From assembly GCA_905178155.1 (NCBI GenBank), contig CAJINV010000003.1, forward strand, positions 1,288,710-1,352,709: 64,000 nucleotides of DNA. The letters run 5' to 3'. Origin of the DNA: Amoebophrya sp. A120. Taxonomy: Eukaryota > Sar > Dinophyceae > Syndiniales > Amoebophryaceae. Numbering within the stretch: the stretch's first letter is position 1; each line of letters starts with the position of its first letter. The position numbers were made by a program, and so were the translations under genes. The notes under the pieces are model-generated. The model saw nothing but the letters and a program-made list of their open reading frames with translations, was not told where the DNA came from and searched no databases. This document shows positions 22,712 through 32,219 of the stretch, in pieces.

Positions 22712-25700
22712 TCACCATCCACACGGCGGCTGCAACCTGCGGCCGCTTGTGTGTGTGGTTCCGCACGAGGTGTCGTTCAGAATCTTCACCTCTGCCCGAA
22801 GCTCCGCGACGTCTTTGAAATCGGTAAAAATTAGAGGTCGACTCTGCGACGGTAGAGGAACGTGACTTTCCGCCTCGTCGCATTTGCGACTCTCGAACGC
22901 TGCGGCCCCTATCCTTGCTTCCTCGTGCAGAGATCGTCGCTTCTGGTGCGCCTTTATAGCAGAAAGCCGCGCCAAATATGACGCAGCTTCAGCTACCACA
23001 TTCGGCGAAACAGAAAAAAGTATACTAGCATTTTTCCCACGACCCGTGGCCTCCCCACTCACTTCCGGAGCAAGCAACTTCTCATATTTCTGGCGCAGCT
23101 GTTTTCTGCATTGGTCCAAATTGTTAAACTGAAACGTTGCTTTCCCGCTTACGGAACCGCTTCCGGGAGAAAGTACTTTCTTGATGAATCGGCAGAAGTA
23201 ATCCTTTTCGTCCTGGGACAAGGTCGCAGCAGCCACGATTCTTTCGCGAAACCCAGACGTCGGATCCGGCAGCGCCGCCGGCTCGCTTCCAGGATCAGAC
23301 CAAAATGTCCGTGCCGCCAGACTCAAGACGTGGGCGACGCACTGCTGTGAATTCGCAGGAACAGCCTTGAAAACCTGCGCAAGTTGCCCAACCGCTCGGA
23401 TCAGTGTGAGTTTCGTATCCGTAGTACCAGTCTCTGTGCGTCCAGAGAAGAACAACCCTTGAAATCTTTGCAGAACCTCAGGGCTTCCACTCTCTACCGC
23501 GACGAGCCACAAATTCGCGATTGTAGCACGGCGGAGGCTAGCATCCGGAATGTCGGCACGTAAAGTACGGATAACCGCCAGTATGCCGAGCTGCGTGATG
23601 TCGTTTGATAATATCGCCTTCCTCTCCGTTTCACTTTTGGTACTCCGCAGTGCAACAAGCAAATCACGCTGAACGAATGCTCGAGCGAAGGCGTCGTGCC
23701 GCTCTTCGTTTAGAAGACGACACACTGTACCAGTTTCCGTGGCAGAGTCCCGAACGTCGCCCGTCGTGCTGTTTTCCGTTAGCTCAGTCGGCGCAGGGAG
23801 ACAGGCCCGCAGGAGTGCAGGCAGTTCCATCATGAACCTCGGAACAGCCCACTGATCACGCAGAGACGAGTTTAGCGTCCCTTCACGCTCAGACGCAGCC
23901 TGCGCGCGCAACTGCACGTCCATGTTTTGCGTCGGAAAAGAACCATCGGAAGCCGTGGGACTCTGCGTGTTTTTGACACGCTCAAGAAAATTCGACGTGT
24001 ATTCTTCACAGTAGCAGATTACAAAATGCTGGACCACTGCGGCGTGCTGTGTGCCCGTAGGAGTCGTGGTCTTCCCATTTTCAGTGCCCATATTAACGCG
24101 CATCACTTTACGCAGCTCCTCTTCGGAGACATTGCGACTCTCCAGCGCGTTTGCCACTGCTTTCACAAAATCGAAGACGTCACCAGCTCTAGCATCGCAC
24201 CTCGCTACATTTCCCGAGGTGATGAGATCGCTCGATTTTCGAATCGGTTCCGGACCCTCGGGAAAAGCATTACTGTCTCCAACGACCAAGGCCACCACGG
24301 AGCAGAGTTTCTGCAACGATGCAAACTGCACGTCAACGCTGGACCCAAGCACCACTTCAACCAAGGCCTGCCCGAAGCCCTCTGCATCGAACTCGCCAAG
24401 GCCAGCTTCAGATTGACACTGAAGCAAAGTCTCCAGACTCAGATGGCGTGTGGCGTTCGTCTCGACAATAATTCCAAACGCGGCATAGCTTAACTTGAAC
24501 TGTCGAACGTCCCGGTTTTGTGCCTCGTCCGGAATTTCCAAGATTCGAAGTAAAGTACTTCGCAGTAGCTCCGGATCCCCCACTTTGCATATTGCTCTGA
24601 AGACAGGCTCGCTGTCCAGATCCATATACGGCAACATCTGCGGCAGCATTGGAGTCATGTCGTTGTCGGCCTGCCAAATGAAAAACTTCACTGCAGACGA
24701 CGCGAACCCGGGCATGGGAATGGTTTCGAAGAGCGCATGCTTCATTCTGGTTTGCCAACTATCAGAAGCAGTCGCTGCCTTCGCCTGGCTGGGACCACTT
24801 GCGTCGCCTTCGGAATTCCCCAGTTGCTGCATTCGCGCCGGGGTTGCTTGAAACAGCATCTGCAACGCCCTGTGCAAAGATAGCTGTGGCAGGTGCAGCG
24901 CGTCTGCGGTGTCTTCGTCTGCTGGTGACTCCCCGGGGGCGGCGACGGACTCGTCCTCGTCGTTGTAATCTTCGTAACTAAACTCTTGGAGTAAAAACGG
25001 AAGGGCCCGCGATATTAACTGGATCCTGTTCGACCCACAAATGAGACGCTGCACGAACCCACTCCCGAAATTCAAGTAAGGCAAAATCTTCGGAAAGAAT
25101 TCTAGTGCCCTTTCGTGATTGAGAAAAGCTTCGATAACTCCGCGACGGAAGATGCTGCCACATATCCTCGCCGCCCGCCCGGGATAATCATGACTAGGCT
25201 CTGGAACCATTCCAAGCAGCGTTGGGTTGCCATGCCCGTCTGCGTCCACTCTGCGCCGCTTCGAGGGAGGTGCCTCAGCGTCGGAATTGTCCTCGGGTTC
25301 CTCTGACAACTCAACTTTCGCGTCGTGGCTTTTCGCGCTTCCGAAAAAGCGATCGACCACGAGCTCCGGCGCGGTGTGATTGACTTTCGGTAGATCCTTT
25401 TGGGCCAGTCGAACCAAGCGCCGCAGTGCTTCCGTGTCACCAGATGGGCCTTTCTTCGCAGCGGTGACAGGACGTTGTTCCTCAGTCCCTCGAGAATCCT
25501 CGGCCCGAGTCTGTCCATGATCTGCGGAAATGGGCCCTCCCGCGACCGCCGGCTCCTCGCAGACGAATGGCGTGAGGTCCTTCCTTCTGTGGAAGGCGTT
25601 GTCCAAGTTGTGCAGTCGCGCGAGCAAAATTGTGGTACGGTACCAATACTTCTCGTGCGCGCCCTCGTTTCCATAATCTTCTTGGACATTTTTGCTCATT

Positions 25701-27586
25701 TTCCCCCACACGTCCTGCATCGTGGCACCCTCCTGCCAGTAGTTTACCACGTCGGGCTCGCGGTCGTCTTCGTCGCGCGACGCCAAGCTTCTTCGGTAAC
25801 TGAATTCGAAGCTTCCACTGTGGCGGTTGCTTGGGGACAAGGGGCAGAGGGTTTCCAACAGATCAGAATTTGGAAGCAGCTTCGGGTGAAAAAACCGGTG
25901 GTTCGCCGGATCGCAGTCAGTCTCATCGCCGGACTTTTCGGATGGCGGGAACGAATATTCGGCGTAGTTCGCCGGATCGTAGTCAGTCTCATCTCTGGAT
26001 TCTTCGGACGGCGGGAACGAATATTGGGCATTGTCGTAGACGTCGCAGTCGGCCGTTCCAGGCGTATTCGATTCCTCAGGAGTGCTGCCGGCATCCTGGT
26101 TGTAGCTTGAAGAAGACGGATCGGCCAACGTGTTGACTTCCTCGATTCGGCAGTACGATTCGCCACTCAAGTGCTCCGTGCCGATTTTGACCTGGGCAAG
26201 CTGGAATCTGAACCTCGCATACCCCGGAAGACGCGCGTTAGCCGCCTGTAGAAGTCTGATCAGCACTCTGTCCTTTCCGCGCATGCCGCGCGGATGGAGG
26301 TCCATCAAAGAATACCTACCCGAAAGTGCCCAGCAAAACTTCGGGAGAGGAGACTCGGAGTCTTTCAAAACGCGCACGTCGGAGGTGCCCGTCTCTTCAC
26401 AATCTAAACCAGCACACCGTCTGAGCAGAGCGACCATCTTTTCTTCTGCCGAGGCAGCAAAGGGCGACGTCGCTCGGAGGTGGACGCTCTCTTCTCCCGA
26501 CCAACACAGTCCATACACTAGGACGCATCGGCATCCTGCAGTAATCGGCGAAACCTCGTGCTCTACGTCGCAGTAGAAGCTGTAAAACTTCGGAATCGCA
26601 CCACAGTCCACCACGGGAACCGGCCTTGCATCCAAGCTTGCACTGCGTTCAGAAGAGCCGAGGTCTATCGTAACCTCCTGGTTGCCGTTGCTGCTTTGGC
26701 AGGTGACACCGCCCCCGGTAAACTCCGACGGAAGCTGAATTATCAGGGTCGCGAACATCCCAGGAAACTTTTGTGTATCGCGGTGCTTCTTGAAGTGGCC
26801 TCCCGGGGGATAGAGGAGCAGCTTGTAGAGTTTGGCCTCGACCTTCTCGCCGAAGGAGCAGCACCCGAGTGCCGGGGCGATCTGGTGCTTCACTAACTGC
26901 GATACCCCCTCTGCAAACGCCTCTTCGTTTACGAGAAAAAATCCCTTCTGCGAAGTGTCTTGAGGCCGCCCAGTGTCCGCCGCCGAAGTTTTCCTTTCCT
27001 TACTGGGTGGCACTGGCGAGAGTTGGTAGGTCAGTCGAAAGCTCGTATCGACGACGGTAGTAGCTCCGTGCCCGTACGGGGCTACTTCGAAGTGCTCGAC
27101 GAGTTCGGCTAAATGCGCGGGGTAGTCCTTTGGGCTCGGTGTCGTTAGGTGCTTCCCTCTGATTGGCAGTGGCAGCATACCGTAGTTTGAGATGTACACG
27201 CCCGGATTCGGAAGCTTAGCGGCGCTGCCCGAACATGCAATGCTCGAGGAGGGAAAGCTGTCCGAATTTCTTTTTGGCTTTGCTTCCTGCGCCAAATTCA
27301 GCCGACTGGCGCCGCTATCGCGAGGCCCGGGGTTGTCCTCGCCGTTTCTTACTGCGGCAGGCGAGATAGCAGAAAAGCACTGCGCCACCATCCTCTTCAA
27401 ACGATTCGGCTTGACATCGGCGAGGCATATCGTCTTATTCCTGCACGACGTGTCAAAAATCCGGGAGGGAACGTTTTCCTCCAGTCGCTCATGCGCTTCG
27501 CTAGCCTTGCTTCCGTCGTCGCGGCTGTTCGAATCCTCGCGACGATCGGAGGCGGTGTGCCGATCCCGGCGTCCCCGGCTGCTCAT
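22712..27586 (-). CDS. Giant protein with N-terminal 2OG-Fe(II) oxygenase (prolyl-4-hydroxylase-like) domain, 1624 aa
   Basis: A single 1624-codon frame from ATG 27586. Residues ~215-360 form a double-stranded beta-helix oxygenase domain. LYPPGGHFKKHRDTQ supplies the HxD pair (about His268 and Asp270). VEHEV supplies the distal iron-binding His (about 343), followed by Arg353 in GCRCVLVYG, the expected 2-oxoglutarate-binding position. Such enzymes hydroxylate proteins or other substrates using Fe(II), O2 and 2-oxoglutarate. This makes hydroxylation likely, but the substrate cannot be read from sequence. The remaining ~1250 residues are mostly helical with acidic linkers. They include a tandem duplication around residues 530-575 (two copies of a YSFPPSE(E/K)S motif) and no further recognisable domain. 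The first 110 residues are basic and Ser-rich. The length is far greater than that of a standalone domain (about 200 aa). Confidence 0.8.
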   Translation of the reverse strand: MSSRGRRDRHTASDRREDSNSRDDGSKASEAHERLEENVPSRIFDTSCRNKTICLADVKPNRLKRMVAQCFSAISPAAVRNGEDNPGPRDSGASRLNLAQEAKPKRNSDSFPSSSIACSGSAAKLPNPGVYISNYGMLPLPIRGKHLTTPSPKDYPAHLAELVEHFEVAPYGHGATTVVDTSFRLTYQLSPVPPSKERKTSAADTGRPQDTSQKGFFLVNEEAFAEGVSQLVKHQIAPALGCCSFGEKVEAKLYKLLLYPPGGHFKKHRDTQKFPGMFATLIIQLPSEFTGGGVTCQSSNGNQEVTIDLGSSERSASLDARPVPVVDCGAIPKFYSFYCDVEHEVSPITAGCRCVLVYGLCWSGEESVHLRATSPFAASAEEKMVALLRRCAGLDCEETGTSDVRVLKDSESPLPKFCWALSGRYSLMDLHPRGMRGKDRVLIRLLQAANARLPGYARFRFQLAQVKIGTEHLSGESYCRIEEVNTLADPSSSSYNQDAGSTPEESNTPGTADCDVYDNAQYSFPPSEESRDETDYDPANYAEYSFPPSEKSGDETDCDPANHRFFHPKLLPNSDLLETLCPLSPSNRHSGSFEFSYRRSLASRDEDDREPDVVNYWQEGATMQDVWGKMSKNVQEDYGNEGAHEKYWYRTTILLARLHNLDNAFHRRKDLTPFVCEEPAVAGGPISADHGQTRAEDSRGTEEQRPVTAAKKGPSGDTEALRRLVRLAQKDLPKVNHTAPELVVDRFFGSAKSHDAKVELSEEPEDNSDAEAPPSKRRRVDADGHGNPTLLGMVPEPSHDYPGRAARICGSIFRRGVIEAFLNHERALEFFPKILPYLNFGSGFVQRLICGSNRIQLISRALPFLLQEFSYEDYNDEDESVAAPGESPADEDTADALHLPQLSLHRALQMLFQATPARMQQLGNSEGDASGPSQAKAATASDSWQTRMKHALFETIPMPGFASSAVKFFIWQADNDMTPMLPQMLPYMDLDSEPVFRAICKVGDPELLRSTLLRILEIPDEAQNRDVRQFKLSYAAFGIIVETNATRHLSLETLLQCQSEAGLGEFDAEGFGQALVEVVLGSSVDVQFASLQKLCSVVALVVGDSNAFPEGPEPIRKSSDLITSGNVARCDARAGDVFDFVKAVANALESRNVSEEELRKVMRVNMGTENGKTTTPTGTQHAAVVQHFVICYCEEYTSNFLERVKNTQSPTASDGSFPTQNMDVQLRAQAASEREGTLNSSLRDQWAVPRFMMELPALLRACLPAPTELTENSTTGDVRDSATETGTVCRLLNEERHDAFARAFVQRDLLVALRSTKSETERKAILSNDITQLGILAVIRTLRADIPDASLRRATIANLWLVAVESGSPEVLQRFQGLFFSGRTETGTTDTKLTLIRAVGQLAQVFKAVPANSQQCVAHVLSLAARTFWSDPGSEPAALPDPTSGFRERIVAAATLSQDEKDYFCRFIKKVLSPGSGSVSGKATFQFNNLDQCRKQLRQKYEKLLAPEVSGEATGRGKNASILFSVSPNVVAEAASYLARLSAIKAHQKRRSLHEEARIGAAAFESRKCDEAESHVPLPSQSRPLIFTDFKDVAELRAEVKILNDTSCGTTHTSGRRLQPPCGW

Positions 27587-28873
27587 TGTGCGAGAGCGAA
27601 ATATTTTCTATCTGAGTGATAAAACGCAAGCGCGGGTCCGCTTGTCTACGCGAGGACAACAGTCGCTAGATGCGCTTGGGCATCGAAAAATTTCATAGAG
27701 GACCTCGTCAGGCAGAATAGAAACATTGAAACGAAATCGTGAATTGCATTCAGTCTGGTAGACGGACTGGAATTTGGACTTGTTCGCAACAATGGGCTTG
27801 CACGCAGGTCGTAGCACGCGTCTTTGCTTAGTCGTGCTGATCACGCGCAACTTGGGACAGGGATTATTTCTTCATCTTCAGCAATTTCGCGTGTGCCATT
27901 GGCAGATGATTCTCTCTCACGAAAAAGTGGTACCCGTTTGGACGGACCGCTGCCGTCCTCATAATTTTGATCATCATTGACTCGTCGCAAGGGCATTCCT
28001 GATACTTTTGCGAAGAATGACAGCCGAGCTTTCTCATCAATATCTTTCTCCGCCGCTTGCGTTGTGTATATGCATATCGCGCTGCGCCAACATTTGATCC
28101 TTGTGGAGCCCCTTACCGGGCCGGCAATATGACCCGCATGGGGCACCCGCGAGGAGCGAGAATTCGAATCCGCTCCCCACAAAAGCAGGAATCTGACCCG
28201 CCGCGGCAGCGAAACCGCGCCGGTACAAGGCCGCGGCCGTTGGCGGGGGCGATGAAAGGGCCACGGCATCCTGGCACTTTTGGTGGGATTCCGGAGTCTG
28301 ACCATCCGGGCTCGCATGAGCTACCTTGGCCGATTTTTCTTGGTCTTTCCGATATAACCTCGACCCTCTGGAAGCGGATCTGAGGCACGCGCGTGAGCCT
28401 GCCGAATATGCGGGGTTTGATTGGCCCAGGCGACAAAGGTCGTGGTGGTCTGGTGTGCGGGGTGGGGCTGCGGGTGCGCAGGGGCGGGCACCCCTGCCCG
28501 GGGCGGATGGGCTCCACTAAAGAGGTCCGCGGAAGGCGTCCGGAGGGCGCCGCCCCTCGCGTTCCGCATGCAGGTGCCCCGATCTGCCTGCCGGTGCCTG
28601 CTAGGGCCCTTCTCGGGTTGCGGCCTTGGATCCAGTGCAGAATAGGATATGCAGAGTGCCCAAGGCGGACGCCCTCCTCCAGATTCTGGAGCACATCCAC
28701 TAGTTGGGTGATTTTTGCGATTTTGTAAATCTGGAAAAACAACAGAAATATTACAATGGTCGGTCTAATTGAGATCTATAAGCCGCATGGGCAGAAATAA
28801 GTAGCTCGTATATCCTTCTAGGTAGTGGCTTTGATCAAATAATTGAGCCCAATGAGGAACGTAGTGAGTTTGT
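27587..28873. other. Spacer with GC-rich degenerate repeats (28.1-28.7 kb)
   Basis: Upstream of the oxygenase gene there is no supported gene. From about 28130 to 28330 the sequence consists of loosely repeated GC-rich units containing elements such as GGAATCTGACCC, resembling the 35-bp array at 43.6-44.1 kb. Long open frames here follow from GC content and low stop-codon density. Confidence 0.4.
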
Positions 28874-29892
28874 ATTGTATTGTATTGTATTTGATCCGCT
28901 CTTGTTTCAAACAGACACGGCGCCCGCTCTTTAGCCCTGCTATACTTGCAGCAACCCGCCGGACAGCGAGGCTGTGGAGGCCCGGCGAAACGTAACCCTC
29001 CTACGCAGTCGCAACATCAAGTGGCGAGAGCTGGAGGAGAACAGCGTGCTGGAGGTTTGTGGCCTTGGCAGACCGGCTCTTGCACTCGTTCCGTATAGTA
29101 GCACCAATCAGAGGGCGCACACCAGGTGGGCAACACAGATTGATTATACTACGGCGAAAGGAACCCGATTCGCGCTACCTGGGCGCGTCCCTTAGTTGTC
29201 GTCTGACTTTAGGCCGGACGCTATCTGTGCGGCGCGCGGGTGCAGTTTGCCCGCCAGCGGTGCAAGGGGCGCAGAGCCCTGCTGTGCGCCCTTCGTCAAG
29301 AAGAGCGGCGCCGGCCCCGCCAGGGGGCTGGGGGTGCCCGCCAAGGCTTTCCCGAATAGCGCAGGCCCCACCGCTTCCGTCCATCCCCGGGAAGTGCCGC
29401 CAGCTGCTGCGCGCGGCGTGGGGCGCTAGGGCTTACGGCGGTGCGAGCGTGCCCACTGATACGGCCGAAGGCCGAGAGAGGCACGCCATGCCGGGCCTCT
29501 TCGCACACGACGCGGCAACACGCCCGAGGGCCTTCCTCGGAGTGGCTGGTCGGGCAGGGTGTGGCGCTGGGCTGTTCAGGTTAAGCCGGCCGAAACCCCA
29601 CCACCATCTCACCCAACAGAGACGGCGAGGCGCCTCGCCTGCTCACCAGGAGCCTGCAAGGCTCGCCCGCTTCCAGAGCGGGGCTCTTCTTCAAGAACAA
29701 GAGAACAGCCACCAGGGGTAGGGGGATCGCGCGCAGGATTGCGGGCGCCGCCCTTCTTCACTCGCCAGGAGCAGCGGCGTGTTGCCGCTTAGTTTGCGCG
29801 ATTTGATGCGTCTACCTCTAGTAGCGCATCTGGGCACAAGGCCCCTCTCACGACTTCCCTTCCCACCAGGGGCGGGCACGTAGTGAGTTTGT
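28859..29892 (-). mobile_element. Candidate non-LTR retroposon: GC-rich ~1-kb insert with 15-bp TSD and pentanucleotide tail
   Basis: The 15-bp sequence ACGTAGTGAGTTTGT occurs at 28859-28873 and again at 29878-29892. The DNA between them (28874-29877) is GC-rich and unlike the AT-rich flank on the right. Immediately next to the left duplication lie four TGTAT units (28871-28890), which on the minus strand form a 3' tail. A 15-bp target duplication plus a simple-repeat tail is the usual mark of target-primed insertion by LINEs or SINEs. No reverse transcriptase coding was recognised, so it would be a SINE-like or 5'-truncated element. Confidence 0.5.
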
Positions 29893-29991
29893 CAACTTTT
29901 CCAAAATTTAAAGCACCACCTTAATGCCACTAGTTGAAGGCTCAGTTGATTGATATGATGCAAAATTGGTGAGTTATACTCCTATGCACGC

Positions 29992-30339
29992 TTATAACTG
30001 ATCAAAATCCACAGTATATCTCTTCACATTGTTTTTTTCAATTTTTCCGTTAAAGTAAAATATGCCTGTAGCCCCTCCGTCATCGCCTCTAGCAGAGTAC
30101 GGATCTAAGATAGGACGTCGCGAGCTCGGAAATAGGAAGACATGACGACCCGACGCTTCTGGTTCTAGTTTTAGCTCTAGTAGGATCCCCGTGTGTGTAC
30201 TTTGATTTTTCGTCTTTGCATGGAAGCAGATTCCGGAGACAATGGACACAAAAGCAGACGTCAAAGCGTAACAAATCAAGATGAAGAAAAAGGGTGCTGC
30301 GGTAGGAACAACTACTCGCTTCTCTCGCGCGCTCTTCAT
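29992..30339 (-). CDS. Possible small membrane-anchored protein, 115 aa
   Basis: The open frame from ATG 30339 begins with a basic stretch (MKSAREKR) followed by a strongly hydrophobic segment (about residues 11-37) that could be a signal anchor, then a hydrophilic C-terminus ending near GKIEKNNVKRYTVDF. The frame extends upstream to 30477 without an ATG-quality start. No homologous family was recognised. It lies in the repeat-rich strand-switch region and could be one exon of a larger gene. Confidence 0.35.
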   Translation of the reverse strand: MKSAREKRVVVPTAAPFFFILICYALTSAFVSIVSGICFHAKTKNQSTHTGILLELKLEPEASGRHVFLFPSSRRPILDPYSARGDDGGATGIFYFNGKIEKNNVKRYTVDFDQL

Positions 30340-30427
30340 CGTGACAGGCGGACTTGCTAGGTAGAAAAAAAGTAGAACTCTTAGGCTTGTACTAGATTTC
30401 TCGTCGTGTTTGTACTTAGAATCCGAT

Positions 30428-30712
30428 TTATTTGCATGGCAGAACACGGGAAAACAGGCGCTGTAAAACTTTCGCAACCGATCTTACTGGAGTGTCGCGC
30501 TTCAAGTCTGATACTTCTCTCTCAAGGCAGTCAACACGGGCTAACAGCTCCTGTTGTTCTGTTCCTATCTTGTAAGTACGATCCCAGAGAAAATCAGTGC
30601 GGTCGTCGAGATCGGTGCAAATTTCGTAGACAGAAGGGTAACTAGAATGGCAGACGCTTTCGTAACAGAAATGATCGCTATCGGACGCGGCGTGCGCGGA
30701 CCTAGAAGGCAT
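30428..30712 (-). CDS. Possible small coiled-coil protein, 94 aa
   Basis: The frame from ATG 30712 includes a short heptad-like stretch (LLARVDCLEREVSDLKRD) predicted to form a coiled coil. It overlaps the upstream extension of the neighbouring 29992-30339 frame, so the two could be exons of one gene. No splice junction joining them in frame was found. Confidence 0.25.
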   Translation of the reverse strand: MPSRSAHAASDSDHFCYESVCHSSYPSVYEICTDLDDRTDFLWDRTYKIGTEQQELLARVDCLEREVSDLKRDTPVRSVAKVLQRLFSRVLPCK

Positions 30713-31258
30713 GGTCGGTCGATCTTAGAATAGGAAAGCTGTGCACTCAAAGTGTAAATATCGAAGTCGGAACACCACAGCGGTACTAATAAGTGGATTC
30801 TCATGCAGAAACGCACCAGGGGGCCCTGTGCAGGTAGATTCTTTTTCACGTTCCCCAAAAAAACAAGCAGCGCAGCTACAGGCTTTGGCTCAAGAGTTGA
30901 TTTGTCCATGAGAATTGTTTCTCGTGCGATTCTTTCAAGACAAGCACTCTCGTGCCAAGCGCTCTAAATTTCAAAAAGCCCACGCACCAAATTCCTCACT
31001 TGTTCTGTTCTCCTCTCAGCATCTCACGGCAACGCACTACCTCACAAAGTAACGCTTTCTAGTTTTGGATAATTCGTAAAAAATCATTGAAAAATGCCAG
31101 AGCTACCATCTAAAGCGAGTAGATGCTGTCAGTATGCAGATTCCATGCGTGTCATTAAAAATTTACACAGATTCTAGTCTTCCACTTGGCAACTGCGAAA
31201 TTTTGTCAAATTTTGATTTTTTTCAAAATGTCTCAGAAGGCAACTGATATTCGATTAA

Positions 31259-31345
31259 CAATGGTGGTCGGAAGAATTCGCCACATTGGGGTGCAACAAT
31301 GGTGGTCAGAAGCATGCGCCACATTCTGTGGCGAATTCTTCCGAC
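31259..31345. repeat. Direct plus inverted repeat cluster (19-bp perfect stem)
   Basis: Perfect inverted arms lie at 31267-31285 and 31327-31345 (GTCGGAAGAATTCGCCACA and complement), spaced by 41 bp. Within the loop lies a direct, partly diverged copy of the left arm (about 31297-31327). The cluster is about 250 bp outside the 3' LTR of the retrotransposon. Confidence 0.75.
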
Positions 31346-31601
31346 GCATCGTTGTTGCGGGCTCTGTAGCGTGCTAGCGTTAGAAAGTAGAAACAGAGGG
31401 CGCCAGGAGGAGAGAGGAAGAGAGGAACTACCTGAGAAAAGTCAGAGGGTCGATGGTAGTCGATCGGAGGAATCGAAGGAATTTGCTGGGTTTGCTGAAC
31501 TTGGACAATTCTGGAATGCTTTCCTTTGGTAGGTTGGTGCTACAAGTTTGGTCGAGCGAATCGGCCAGGGTTCTCTGCCTGTGGTTGCTGTCGTGGGAGC
31601 G

Positions 31602-32203
31602 TGTCCAAAACCAAGTAGCAAAAACGCGGAAAGCCGCCCGCGGCTAGAGCGTCTACGATCCGTAGACGGCCTGCCAGCCCGGGAGGCGGAAACGATCGAA
31701 AACCGAGAACGCGGACTGATCGATCTTGTGCGAACAGGTCTCGCCTGTGGTTTTGCGAACAGACTGAACGAACGACACCTCAGGGGTGGCGGTTTTAGTG
31801 TGTATCTAGCCTCAAAACTACAGAAAGCAGGAAAATCGGTCCGGTTCAAGAGCGTTCGTTCTGACGTCGCTCACAAGACGTCTTTCGCTCGCGCTTCACA
31901 TTCGCAGAAGCGGAAAAGCAGAACAAGTGTCCAAAATCCTCTGTCTCTGTATCGTTCAAACACAAACGTGGCCTGGCAGCAACCGCTGCCAGGGCTGCAG
32001 TCTCTAAGCGCCTCAACTGCAGGCAAAACACCTCTTGCGCAACACTGGCCGTGATGCCAGCACCTGCAAACGCCAGGCGGCGCCAGTAAATTCACCAGCC
32101 GCAGGACCGTATGCGCCCCGCGGGCGCCAGTAAAATTGCAAGCCACCGAACAAACTGCGCCGGCATGGTGCAGCGGCCTGGTCTGCGTGGTGGTTTTTCA
32201 ACA
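31602..32203 (-). repeat. 3' LTR of the copia element
   Basis: 602 bp, offset exactly 10,171 bp from the other LTR. I saw no mismatch between them by eye. It contains short palindromes (GTCTACGATCCGTAGAC near 31650, GGCAGCAACCGCTGCC near 31975) and must supply the polyadenylation region of the element transcript. Confidence 0.95.
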
Positions 32204-32219
32204 TCGATCATTTCTTTTT
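32204..32219 (-). other. Putative polypurine tract of the copia element
   Basis: On the minus strand AAAAAGAAATGATCGA lies between the pol stop codon (32222-32220) and the 3' LTR. The purine run is about 9 bp long and is separated from the LTR by a few mixed bases, so the exact plus-strand primer is uncertain. Confidence 0.5.

Noticed and set aside
27608-27850. Frame with LPDEVLYEIF resembling the start of an F-box
   Set aside because: Only ten residues match, the rest of an F-box is absent, and it ends just before the oxygenase gene start. No splice junction was found.
28390-29800. Long GC-rich open frames on both strands
   Set aside because: They are explained by high GC content and few stop codons. 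Competing frames overlap and no motif is present.
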